64,000 bases of DNA from JAGPUQ01 sp036961295 (GTDB lineage Bacteria > Pseudomonadota > Gammaproteobacteria > Pseudomonadales > Porticoccaceae). Positions 8,684-16,902 of this stretch are shown piece by piece. The stretch covers positions 1,853,469 to 1,917,468 of the forward strand of contig JBALVX010000001.1 in the NCBI GenBank assembly GCA_036961295.1, written 5' to 3'. Numbering within the stretch: position 1 is the first letter of the stretch; each line of letters begins with the position of its first letter. A model generated the notes under the pieces. That model saw nothing but the letters and a program-made list of their open reading frames with translations. It ran no database searches and was not told the origin of the DNA. Position numbers and translations under genes: made by a program.

Positions 8684-11557
8684 TTAGCGCGCGCGACTGG
8701 GCTCTTCATCTCGACGCTTCGCTTTGCGCAGCAGACCAAGCTGCTGCTCGTTGAACTTCTGTTGCCGGTCTTGCCAGCGGGAAGGTGCAACAACTTTGCT
8801 TACCTCCACGGCAGTGACTTTATACTCGGGGCAGTTGGTGGCCCAATCGGAGTTATCCGTGGTGACCACATTGGCACCCGAGAAAGGATGATGAAAGGTG
8901 GTGTAAACCACGCCGGGCTGAACATTCTCACTCACTTTTACACGCAGCACCGTATCGCCAACACGGCTTTGAATACCGCCCCAGTCGCCATCTTTAATAC
9001 CACGCTCTTCGGCATCGTGGGGATGGATCTCTAAAATATCTTCGTCGTGCCAGTTATTGTTCTCGGTGCGGCGAGTCTGTGCGCCCACATTGTATTGGCT
9101 AAGAATTCGTCCGGTGGTTAACAGCAGTGGGAACTTGCGAGTAGCGCGCTCATCGGTGGGAGTAAATTCGGTGACGGCAAAAAAACCTTTACCACGGACA
9201 AATTCATTGATGTGCATGGTCGGCGTGCCATCGGGTGTGGCCTCGTTACAGGGCCACTGAATACTGCCCAGTTCGTCGAGCCGATCGTAGCTCACGCCGG
9301 TAAAGGTCGGCGTTAAACGGGCGATCTCATCCATAATTTCGCTGGGGTGATCGTAGTGCATATCGACACCGAGGGCTTTAGCCAGTCCTAGAGTAGCTTC
9401 CCAGTCGGCCAACCCGGCTTTGGGTGGCATGGCCTGGCGCACCGGTGAAATACGGCGCTCGGCATTGGTAAAGGTGCCGTCTTTTTCTAAAAACGAAGAA
9501 CCCGGTAAAAACACGTGGGCAAATTTGGCGGTTTCGTTTAAGAACAGATCCTGCACGATCAGACAGTCGAGCGACGACAAAGCAGCTTCAACGTGATGAG
9601 TATTGGGATCGGATTGAGCGATATCCTCGCCCTGACAATACAAACCTCTAAAGTCGCCATCGATAGCGGCATCAAACATATTTGGGATGCGCAGACCCGG
9701 CTCGGCATCGAGTTCAACCTTCCAGTCTTGCTCGAAGGTAGCTCGAGTATCGCCGTCTGATATATGTCGATAACCGGGAAGCTCGTGGGGGAAGGAACCC
9801 ATATCACAGGAACCCTGCACGTTGTTCTGACCACGCAGTGGATTCACGCCAACGCCTTCGCGACCAATGTTGCCGGTGAGCATGGCCAAATTGGCAATAC
9901 CCATTACCGTAGTCGAACCCTGACTGTGTTCGGTCACACCGAGGCCGTAATAAATCGCGCCGTTTCCTTCACTAGCAAAAAGCCGCGCCGCCGCTCGCAC
10001 ATCGGCTGCGGGAATACCGGTAATACTTTCGCTGGCTTCCGGTGAATGTTTTTCGTCGCTAACAAAAGTAAGCCACTGTTCATAAGCAGTGGTTTCACAG
10101 CGCTCGGCAATAAAAGCTTTAGCTTCGAGACCTTCGCTAACAATCACGTGAGCCATGGCGTTGATAAATGCGACGTTAGTACCGGGCCGAACCTGTAAGT
10201 GGTAATCCGCCTTTACATGGGGCGCATCCACCAATTGAATTTTTCGGGGATCGACGACAATCAGTTTGGCGCCTTCACGCAAACGTTTTTTCAGCCGTGA
10301 GGCAAATACCGGATGAGCGTCGGTGGGGTTCGCGCCCATCACCATAATCACATCGGATTTAGCGACCGAGGCAAAAGACTGAGTACCCGCCGACTCGCCC
10401 AAGGTGGTTTTTAAACCGTAGCCGGTGGGGGAATGACAAACCCGCGCACAGGTATCAATATTATTATTGCCGAAACCAGCACGAACCATTTTTTGCACCA
10501 GCCACACTTCTTCGTTAGTGCAACGAGAAGAGCTAATAGCACCGATACTGTTGGGGCCGTATTTTTCCTGAGTCTCGCGTAGCCGTTTTGCGGCAAAGGT
10601 AAAAGCTTCATCCCAGCTGACTTCTTGCCACTCGTCTTCGATGCTGTCGCGAACCATCGGCGACGTGATGCGGTCCTGATGGGTCGCGTAACCAAAGGCA
10701 AAACGACCTTTCACACAGGCGTGACCTTCGTTGGCTTTGCCGTCTTTCCAGGGGGTCATATTGACCACGGTGTTACCGCGCATTTCCGCTTTAAAGGCAC
10801 AACCGACACCGCAATAGGCACAGGTAGTAATAACGCTGTGTTCGGGCTGCCCCAAATTAATAATGGTGTTTTCCGTAAGGGTCGCGGTCGGACACGCCGC
10901 GACACAAGCGCCGCAGGAAACACACTCCGACGCCATAAAATCTTCGTTCTGGCTGGGACTGACTTTCGATTCAAAACCCCGGCCATCAATGGTCAACGCG
11001 AACGTACCCTGGGTTTCTTCACAGGCCCGCACGCAACGAGAGCAAACAATGCACTTGGACGGATCAAAGGTGAAATAGGGATTAGACTGATCTTTTTCGG
11101 CATCGAGATGATTATTGCCTTCGTAGCCGTAACGCACTTCGCGCAAACCCACTTCGCCAGCGGTATCCTGCAATTCGCAGTTGCCGTTGGTGGGACAGGT
11201 CAGGCAGTCGAGGGGATGATCGGAGATATACAGCTCCATCATATTGCGACGCAGGACAGCAACTTTATCGGTTTGGGTATTCACCACCATGCCCTCTTCG
11301 GCAGGCGTGGTGCAGGACGCGGGATAACCCTTGCGACCCTGAATTTCGACCATGCACATGCGGCAGGAGCCAAAGGCTTCGAGGGAATCGGTGGCACATA
11401 GCTTGGGGATTCTTATACCGATTTCCGATGCGGCGCGCATTACCGAAGTTCCCACTGGCACAGACACCGAGACACCATCGATCAGCAAGTCCACGGTTTC
11501 GGTGGCCAGGCTCGGCGGCGTGCCAAAATCTTTTTCAGGCTGGTAATATTGCAGCAT
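8684..11557 (-). CDS. fdsA: NAD-dependent formate dehydrogenase, molybdenum catalytic alpha subunit
   Basis: This is the catalytic subunit that oxidises formate to CO2 in the cytoplasm. A ferredoxin-like domain has [2Fe-2S] cysteines C54, C65, C68 and C82. It is followed by a His-Cys3 [4Fe-4S] site (H113, C117, C120, C126), two ferredoxin [4Fe-4S] motifs (C168-C178 and C211-C221) and the molybdopterin domain with its own cluster (C245, C248, C252, C280). The likely molybdenum ligand is C373 followed by H374, so the enzyme uses cysteine rather than selenocysteine. At 957 residues it has the normal FdsA length and no Tat signal. ATG 11557 has a strong GGGAGG site. It lies in one operon with fdsG and fdsB upstream and fdhD and fdsD downstream. 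Confidence 0.95.
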   Translation of the reverse strand: MLQYYQPEKDFGTPPSLATETVDLLIDGVSVSVPVGTSVMRAASEIGIRIPKLCATDSLEAFGSCRMCMVEIQGRKGYPASCTTPAEEGMVVNTQTDKVAVLRRNMMELYISDHPLDCLTCPTNGNCELQDTAGEVGLREVRYGYEGNNHLDAEKDQSNPYFTFDPSKCIVCSRCVRACEETQGTFALTIDGRGFESKVSPSQNEDFMASECVSCGACVAACPTATLTENTIINLGQPEHSVITTCAYCGVGCAFKAEMRGNTVVNMTPWKDGKANEGHACVKGRFAFGYATHQDRITSPMVRDSIEDEWQEVSWDEAFTFAAKRLRETQEKYGPNSIGAISSSRCTNEEVWLVQKMVRAGFGNNNIDTCARVCHSPTGYGLKTTLGESAGTQSFASVAKSDVIMVMGANPTDAHPVFASRLKKRLREGAKLIVVDPRKIQLVDAPHVKADYHLQVRPGTNVAFINAMAHVIVSEGLEAKAFIAERCETTAYEQWLTFVSDEKHSPEASESITGIPAADVRAAARLFASEGNGAIYYGLGVTEHSQGSTTVMGIANLAMLTGNIGREGVGVNPLRGQNNVQGSCDMGSFPHELPGYRHISDGDTRATFEQDWKVELDAEPGLRIPNMFDAAIDGDFRGLYCQGEDIAQSDPNTHHVEAALSSLDCLIVQDLFLNETAKFAHVFLPGSSFLEKDGTFTNAERRISPVRQAMPPKAGLADWEATLGLAKALGVDMHYDHPSEIMDEIARLTPTFTGVSYDRLDELGSIQWPCNEATPDGTPTMHINEFVRGKGFFAVTEFTPTDERATRKFPLLLTTGRILSQYNVGAQTRRTENNNWHDEDILEIHPHDAEERGIKDGDWGGIQSRVGDTVLRVKVSENVQPGVVYTTFHHPFSGANVVTTDNSDWATNCPEYKVTAVEVSKVVAPSRWQDRQQKFNEQQLGLLRKAKRRDEEPSRAR

Positions 11558-11587
11558 GTTCCATTCCTCCCTTACGGGATACTCTAA

Positions 11588-13168
11588 TCAATAAAAGTCT
11601 TCAGGAAAGTACTTAACCGCGCTGCGCACAGGAAACGGCGTTAAGCCGCCCATAGCGCAGAGCGAGCCAAATTCCATGGTCTCGCATAAGTCTTCTAACA
11701 AAATCAAATTATCATCGCGCTGCTTACTGCGCTCTGCATCGCTATGGGCATCGGTGTCGGTATGGGTATCGCCACGAATTTTATCGATAATTTCTACACC
11801 ACGGGTTGAACCTATCCGGCAAGGCGTACATTTGCCGCAAGACTCCACCACACAAAATTCCATCGCAAAGCGCGCTTGCTCCAACATATCGACACTGTCG
11901 TCAAACACCACCACGCCGCCGTGACCGAGCATGGCTTTCGCTGCCGTAAAAGCTTCGTAGTCGAGGGCGATATCCCATTGTGATTCCGGCAGATAAGCAC
12001 CCAAAGGGCCACCGACCTGTACCGCTTTCATCGGTCGACCACTGGCAGTACCACCGCCAAAATCTTCCATTAATTCCCGCAAGGTCGAACCAAAGGCCAG
12101 CTCGACGATACCGCCGCGTTTGATATTGCCCGCCAGTTGCATGGGCAGTGTGCCCAACGACCGACCAGTGCCGAGAGCTTTATAAAAGTCAGCACCTTTT
12201 TCGAATATCGCCGACACCGAAGCCAGGGTCAACACATTGTTGATTACCGTGGGTTTGCCAAACAAACCGACGATAGCTGGCAAGGGTGGCTTGGCTCGCA
12301 CTAATCCGCGCTTGCCTTCAAGGCTATCTAATAAGGAAGTTTCTTCGCCACAAATATACGCACCCGCGCCGAGGCGTACTTCTAGATCAAAGTGCTTGCC
12401 GCTGCCGGCAATATCACTGCCGAGATAACCAGCTTCATAAGCATTCGCCAAAGCAGTTTTTAATACTTCATGGGCCTTTGGATATTCCGAGCGCAAATAG
12501 ATATAGCCCTGGGTGGCACCCACACCTAAACCAGCAATGGTCATGCCTTCAATGAGCTGGTAGGGATCGGCTTCCATTAACAGGCGATCGGCAAAGGTGC
12601 CGGAGTCGCCTTCATCGGCGTTACACACAATGTATTTTTGCTCATTGGGAGTATCGAGCACGGTCTGCCATTTGATACCCGCAGGGAAAGCGGCGCCACC
12701 GCGGCCTCGCAAACCCGATTCCTTAAGGGTATCGACAATACCTTGTGGTTCCAGCGCTAAGGCTTTGGTTAAACCCTCGTAGCCACCATGGGCTCTGTAA
12801 TCATCCAGTGACAGCGGATCAATAATTCCCGCGCGGGCAAAATTCACCCGCTGCTGGTTTTTCAAATACGGAATTTCTTCGGTAAGGCCCAGCGCTAACT
12901 CGTGATTGCTTTCTACTTGCCCATCAAAACAACCTGCGTCAAACAGACCAGAAATATTAGCGACCGTTACCGGGCCATAGGCTACCCGGCCTTTCTCACC
13001 CGCTACCTCAAGCAAAGGCTCGAGCCAAAACATACCCCGCGAGCCATTGCGCACCAGTTCAATATCGATGGCACGGGATTTAGCCTCGGCGATAATCCCA
13101 GCGGCGACCTCATCGGCACCCAGGGCGCAGGCGGTAGCATCGGTGGGAACAAAGACTCGAAGTGTCAT
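11588..13168 (-). CDS. fdsB: NAD-dependent formate dehydrogenase beta subunit (NuoF-like)
   Basis: FdsB is the NADH-forming subunit of the soluble formate dehydrogenase. It has an N-terminal thioredoxin-like region, the FMN/NADH motif GRGGAAFPAG (about residues 155-165) and a [4Fe-4S] site SCGKCTPC (about residues 440-448) with a later LC near residue 495. The start overlaps the fdsG stop in a TGATG arrangement, indicating translational coupling. A loop between the cluster motif and the C-terminal helix contains an extra Asp/Thr/His-rich stretch made of 12-bp repeats that I would not expect from the family core. Confidence 0.93.
   Translation of the reverse strand: MTLRVFVPTDATACALGADEVAAGIIAEAKSRAIDIELVRNGSRGMFWLEPLLEVAGEKGRVAYGPVTVANISGLFDAGCFDGQVESNHELALGLTEEIPYLKNQQRVNFARAGIIDPLSLDDYRAHGGYEGLTKALALEPQGIVDTLKESGLRGRGGAAFPAGIKWQTVLDTPNEQKYIVCNADEGDSGTFADRLLMEADPYQLIEGMTIAGLGVGATQGYIYLRSEYPKAHEVLKTALANAYEAGYLGSDIAGSGKHFDLEVRLGAGAYICGEETSLLDSLEGKRGLVRAKPPLPAIVGLFGKPTVINNVLTLASVSAIFEKGADFYKALGTGRSLGTLPMQLAGNIKRGGIVELAFGSTLRELMEDFGGGTASGRPMKAVQVGGPLGAYLPESQWDIALDYEAFTAAKAMLGHGGVVVFDDSVDMLEQARFAMEFCVVESCGKCTPCRIGSTRGVEIIDKIRGDTHTDTDAHSDAERSKQRDDNLILLEDLCETMEFGSLCAMGGLTPFPVRSAVKYFPEDFY
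11735..11770 (-). repeat. 12-bp tandem repeat x3 within fdsB
   Basis: Three degenerate 12-bp units encode a DTHTDTDAHSDA stretch in a surface-loop position near the FdsB C terminus. The frame is preserved. Confidence 0.6.
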
Positions 13169-13635
13169 CAGTTCGCCTCCAGATCGCTGATCAGGGTGTC
13201 AAAGCCAGCCGCCGAAACCCGGGCCTGTAAGCGCTCACCCACTTGCACCGAAGGTCCACAGGCGCAATTTCCCAAACAGTAAACTGGCTCCAGGGTCACT
13301 TTGCCGTCGGCGGTGGTTTCTCCGTAATCGACATCAAGCTTAGCTTTAATATGCGCTTCCAAGGCTCTACCACCCACGGCCTGACAGGCTTCTGCCCGAC
13401 ATACCTGAACGACGTGTTCACCTGCTGGCTCACTACGGAAATGATGATAAAAACTGATCACGCCGTGAACTTCAGCGCGGGAGAGATTAAGCCCTTCGGC
13501 AATAGCCGGCACTGCGTCTTTCGGCACATAACCCAAGTGATGCTGAACTTCGTGCAGAACAGGGAGAAGCGCGCCGGGCAGATCGCCAAGCTGATCTAAA
13601 GCCTGATTAACGGCGGCATCAAAAGCGGTGGTCAC
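13168..13635 (-). CDS. fdsG: NAD-dependent formate dehydrogenase gamma subunit (NuoE-like)
   Basis: FdsG is the thioredoxin-like [2Fe-2S] subunit that pairs with FdsB. The four cluster ligands are C79, C84, C120 and C124, in the motifs CRAEAC and CLGNC. The length of 155 residues is typical of the family. Translation starts at GTG 13635 with a GGGAGG site 8 bp upstream. It is the first gene of the operon, so the promoter should lie in the 312-bp divergent spacer at 13636-13947. Confidence 0.93.
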   Translation of the reverse strand: MTTAFDAAVNQALDQLGDLPGALLPVLHEVQHHLGYVPKDAVPAIAEGLNLSRAEVHGVISFYHHFRSEPAGEHVVQVCRAEACQAVGGRALEAHIKAKLDVDYGETTADGKVTLEPVYCLGNCACGPSVQVGERLQARVSAAGFDTLISDLEAN

Positions 13636-13947
13636 TACTGGCGCCTCCCAATAAGTGTCAATCGAGAAGAAACCGCACTGAAGGGCATCAAGTGTTGCCT
13701 TGTATTTGCTTGCGTCATCTTTGTTAGGTATTGCACGAGATTAGGTCTGCTTATATCAAGGGACGAAGCTTTTCATCATAAAACAAAATACACATGAATA
13801 CCGCAATTCCTGGTCTTTTCAAAACCTGGAGGCATGTTACCGGGCAAACTATTAACCAGTGTTATAAGCTCCTGGCGTGGATTTCGGCACAGAAATTTTG
13901 TGCTAAGCTCAGCTCTACCTTAAGTTAACTACAAGAGGGATCAGGAC
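13636..13947. other. divergent spacer between fds operon and cupin gene
   Basis: This 312-bp non-coding stretch must hold the promoters of fdsG (minus) and the cupin gene (plus). I see no open reading frame of note, no RNA gene and no confident operator. A CCTGG direct repeat near 13810-13830 is weak. The cupin gene has a GAGGGATC ribosome site at its edge. Confidence 0.6.
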
Positions 13948-14424
13948 ATGGCCAGCTCCGTCGCCCCACAACTTCCATCCCTATCGAATTTTGATACCAG
14001 TGCCATTGAATGGCAGCATTTTGATGAGGATCCTCGTTTCGACTACCCCATCAATTATTCCGTTGGCATTCTCGGCTCGTCTCCTGAGGCAGGCACCGTC
14101 GATTTTCTCGGCAAGTGGGCTCCCAATTCCTATTGCCACTATCATCGTCACCTCGGCGATTCCATGTCACTGATACTTGAAGGCGAGCACCACACCGTCG
14201 AAATGGTTGACGGGAAACCTGTGCACACGGTCCGACAGGCCGGTAGCTATGTGGATAAACCCGGCGGCGACGTGCATATGGAATATTCGGGGCCGGAGGG
14301 AGTATTGGTATTTTTTCGCGTGACAGCGGTAGACGGCAAAGTATTTGAAGTACTTGGTAAGAACGATCGCGTGTTAAACGCGACGTCCTACGAAGACTTT
14401 GTCACTGGGAACCTGCCGGAGTAA
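13948..14424 (+). CDS. cupin-domain protein of unknown substrate
   Basis: This is a 158-residue single-domain cupin. The metal-binding motif is visible as HYHRHLGDSMSLILEGEH near the middle, and a second histidine (about residue 111, DVHME) follows. Such proteins bind iron, zinc or manganese and include dioxygenases and sensors; nothing here fixes the substrate. The ATG is preceded by GAGGGATC. It diverges from the formate dehydrogenase operon and is followed by a perfect hairpin shared with the convergent msrB gene. Confidence 0.75.
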   Translation: MASSVAPQLPSLSNFDTSAIEWQHFDEDPRFDYPINYSVGILGSSPEAGTVDFLGKWAPNSYCHYHRHLGDSMSLILEGEHHTVEMVDGKPVHTVRQAGSYVDKPGGDVHMEYSGPEGVLVFFRVTAVDGKVFEVLGKNDRVLNATSYEDFVTGNLPE

Positions 14425-14429
14425 ATCAA

Positions 14430-14460
14430 ATCGGCCGAGACGATTAATGTCTCGGCCGAT
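14430..14460. terminator. bidirectional hairpin between cupin gene and msrB
   Basis: A perfect 12-bp inverted repeat (ATCGGCCGAGAC) encloses a 7-base AT-rich loop, six bases after the cupin stop and four before the msrB stop. It is followed by ATTTTATT on the plus side. The placement between convergent genes fits a terminator working in both directions, although the T run is weak. Confidence 0.75.
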
Positions 14461-14463
14461 ATT

Positions 14464-15105
14464 TTATTCCAGTGGCTTATTTGTTGTTTTGTTTTTGTTG
14501 TTTTGTTCTTGCAACAACACATCTAAGGAATTTGAACTTGATTTGGGTACAAATTCCAGCGCCAAAGAATTAATGCAATAGCGCAGCCCGGTCGGTGCTG
14601 GGCCATCTTCGAAAACGTGGCCGAGATGCTCACCGCACTTTGATAGTACTTCCGTTCGCCGCATACCCCAGGCCCAATCCTTTTTCAGCACGATATTGTC
14701 TTTGTTAAACATTTCCCAAAAGCTGGGCCAACCGGTGCCAGATTTAAATTTTTGAGCGGAGTGAAACACCGGCAACTTACAACCGGCGGTGACGTAAACG
14801 CCGTCCTGTTTATTGTCGAGTAACGCGCCGGTAAACGCACGCTCGGTGCCAGAGCGCCAGAGAATTTTATATTGCTCTGGTGTCAGCAACTGTTTCCACA
14901 CCGATTTGGGAATGGTCTCGAGTTGTTTTTGTTCGGCGATCAGGTCGTGTGCCTGCGCCACCGTCATGTCCTTATCGACAGGCAAGACCGACGGTGTATC
15001 GGCGGCAAATGCGCTGGGGGCTATCCCTATAACAGCAAGTCCGATAACAGCTACCAGCAAGTACCGGCCAAGATGATGTCGTCCAATTTCTAATAAGTGC
15101 TTCAT
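14464..15105 (-). CDS. msrB: periplasmic peptide-methionine (R)-S-oxide reductase
   Basis: MsrB reduces methionine-R-sulfoxide in proteins. The catalytic cysteine is C177 in RYCINS, and the substrate motifs GTGWPSF and HLGHVFEDGP are intact. An N-terminal signal peptide with a SAFA-AD site (cleavage near residue 34) points to the periplasm. The first cysteine of each of the two usual zinc CxxC pairs is absent: only C109 (TAGC) and C157 (SKC) remain. It may therefore lack structural zinc, and C109 or C157 could act as the resolving cysteine. A C-terminal Asn/Lys-rich tail follows the domain. It is convergent with the cupin gene. Confidence 0.9.
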   Translation of the reverse strand: MKHLLEIGRHHLGRYLLVAVIGLAVIGIAPSAFAADTPSVLPVDKDMTVAQAHDLIAEQKQLETIPKSVWKQLLTPEQYKILWRSGTERAFTGALLDNKQDGVYVTAGCKLPVFHSAQKFKSGTGWPSFWEMFNKDNIVLKKDWAWGMRRTEVLSKCGEHLGHVFEDGPAPTGLRYCINSLALEFVPKSSSNSLDVLLQEQNNKNKTTNKPLE

Positions 15106-15240
15106 TTCATTATCTACCTATTAATTACCTGCTTATCTATAAAAATTCCAGAGATGTCTATCAGATGCCGGGTAAGCCGCTAAGTTCATCTATCCCCGCT
15201 TACAGTTCTAATGTCACCCAGGCAAAGATATAAAAAAGAT

Positions 15241-15268
15241 AAAAAAAGGAGGCCGAAGCCTCCTTTTT
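15241..15268 (-). terminator. Rho-independent terminator of the Bax-inhibitor-type gene
   Basis: On the minus strand an 11-bp stem (arms 15258-15268 and 15243-15253) with a TTCG loop is followed by seven T residues, 20 bases after the stop of the gene at 15289. This is a textbook intrinsic terminator. Confidence 0.9.
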
Positions 15269-15288
15269 GCACCAGCACATTAATGTGC

Positions 15289-15957
15289 TTAATCGTCCAT
15301 AATTCCCAGCAAATGCAACAAACTGGTGAACATATTGTAGATGGCGATGTAGAGGGTCACCGTGGCCATAATGTAGTTGGTCTCGCCACCGTTAATAATT
15401 TGACTGGTTTGATAAAGAATCAAACCGACCATCAGCATTACAAAAGCAGCGGATACCGCCATCGACAGCGCCGGAATATTGAAAAATAAAGTCATCACGC
15501 CGCAAAGAAAGGCAACCAGTATTCCCGCCATTAAGAAGCCACCAATAAAACTAAAGTCTTTGCGGGTAGTGATTACATAAGCCGACAAACCGACAAAGGT
15601 AATACCGGTAATCGCCATGGCGTTCATCACTAACTGAGCCCCGTTGGGGGTTTTCAGGTAGTAGCCAATGATCGGCCCCAGGGTCGCGCCCATAAACCCG
15701 GTGAGGGCAAATACACAGACGATGCCCATGCCGCTATTGCGGAATTTAGTGGTCAAAAATAACAGTAAGAAATAACCACCCAGGGTGATCCACGGACCTA
15801 AATAAGGTAGCTCCAGCGCCATCGATGTGCCCGCTGCCGCCGCGCTGAATAGCAGGGTCGCGGATAGCAGCATGTAGGTATTGCGCAATACCTTATTAGT
15901 GGACAGTACGGATTCTTGCTTCTGAATCCCGGAGGTAGAGGTTATACGATCATTCAT
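15289..15957 (-). CDS. Bax inhibitor-1/YccA family membrane protein
   Basis: This is a 222-residue protein with about seven hydrophobic helices and the BI-1/YccA family pattern (a short soluble N terminus, then evenly spaced helices ending in a polar DD tail). Bacterial members act as pH-sensitive calcium leak channels or modulate FtsH proteolysis; the role here is not evident. It is a single transcription unit with its own terminator downstream and a 12-bp repeat array upstream. Confidence 0.88.
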   Translation of the reverse strand: MNDRITSTSGIQKQESVLSTNKVLRNTYMLLSATLLFSAAAAGTSMALELPYLGPWITLGGYFLLLFLTTKFRNSGMGIVCVFALTGFMGATLGPIIGYYLKTPNGAQLVMNAMAITGITFVGLSAYVITTRKDFSFIGGFLMAGILVAFLCGVMTLFFNIPALSMAVSAAFVMLMVGLILYQTSQIINGGETNYIMATVTLYIAIYNMFTSLLHLLGIMDD

Positions 15958-16008
15958 ACGAGTTCTCCTATCAAGGTCGAGACGGCACCCAAAGCGCTAG
16001 ATTGCTCG

Positions 16009-16056
16009 CTTATGGCTTAACTTATGGTTCAGCTTATGGTTCAACTTATCGTTTAA
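16009..16056. repeat. 12-bp tandem repeat x4 in spacer
   Basis: Four contiguous 12-bp units resembling CTTATGGTTCAA fill the spacer between the nit stop and the upstream region of the BI-1 gene. The copies differ by a few bases each, so the array is not recent. Confidence 0.85.
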
Positions 16057-16065
16057 ATTGGACAG

Positions 16066-16890
16066 TTACATCTGTCGATGTTTCAACACGGGCATATTAG
16101 CGCGAATTTGGGCGATGTGCATGGTATCAGTTTCGGCACAAATAAAACCGTCTCCATCCTCGAGCTCGGCAAGCACCTCGCCCCAGGGATCGATAATGGC
16201 GCTGCCGCCCCAGGTGGGTTTTCTTGGGTGAGTTCGATTACCGATATTCGCACCGATCACATAACACTGATTTTCTACCGCTCTGGCCTGCAGTAACAGT
16301 CGCCAATGGGCTCGTCCGGTCGCGGAGGTAAATGCAGAGGGCACCGCCATTAACTCAGCACCACCCTCGGCGTAAGCCCGATACAACTCCGGGAAGCGCA
16401 GGTCGTAACAGACGCTGAGCCCTAGTTTACCCAGCGGAGTATTCACCAACACCGGGATATCGCCGTGACGGTAACTGTCTGACTCGCGGTAGTGCTTACC
16501 AGTTGCTGCCACCGTGACATCAAATAAATGCATCTTGTGGTAACGGGCGACTTCTTCGCCCTCGGCGTTAAATAATAAACTGGCGGCGTAAGGACGCGCG
16601 GACGACTCCCCTTGCTCCGAATTTAACAACAATGGCAGGGTGCCGCCCAATAGCCAAACCTTATGTTTGCGCGCCTGCTCGGACAGAAATGTTCGCACCG
16701 GGCCATGCTCACTACTCTCCGCGCGAGCAGCCGACAACAAGTCTGGCTCGTTGTAGTAGGCAAAATTTTCAGGCAAGACCAATAGCTCTGCACCGGCGTC
16801 GACGGCCTGTTTAATTAGCGCACCCGCACTCTTCAGGTTATCGCTTACATCACCCTCCGCGCGTAATTGTAGTGCCGCTAGCTTCGACAT
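16066..16890 (-). CDS. carbon-nitrogen hydrolase (Nit/omega-amidase type)
   Basis: This protein belongs to the nitrilase superfamily with the catalytic triad E41 (LLVLPENF), K119 (RYHKMHLFD) and C161 (SVCYDLRFPE). The 274-residue length and the YHKMHLFDV segment fit the Nit1/Nit2 branch, whose members hydrolyse deaminated glutathione or omega-amides in metabolite repair. The specific substrate is inferred only. It follows yhdP by 12 bp and is the last gene of the mre-maf-rng-yhdP run, as in many gammaproteobacteria. Confidence 0.88.
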   Translation of the reverse strand: MSKLAALQLRAEGDVSDNLKSAGALIKQAVDAGAELLVLPENFAYYNEPDLLSAARAESSEHGPVRTFLSEQARKHKVWLLGGTLPLLLNSEQGESSARPYAASLLFNAEGEEVARYHKMHLFDVTVAATGKHYRESDSYRHGDIPVLVNTPLGKLGLSVCYDLRFPELYRAYAEGGAELMAVPSAFTSATGRAHWRLLLQARAVENQCYVIGANIGNRTHPRKPTWGGSAIIDPWGEVLAELEDGDGFICAETDTMHIAQIRANMPVLKHRQM

Positions 16891-16902
16891 AACCCTCTCT
16901 AT

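Noticed and set aside
10625..11401. 258-residue plus-strand open frame
   Set aside because: It is antisense to fdsA, has no recognisable motif and mirrors the codon structure of the real gene.
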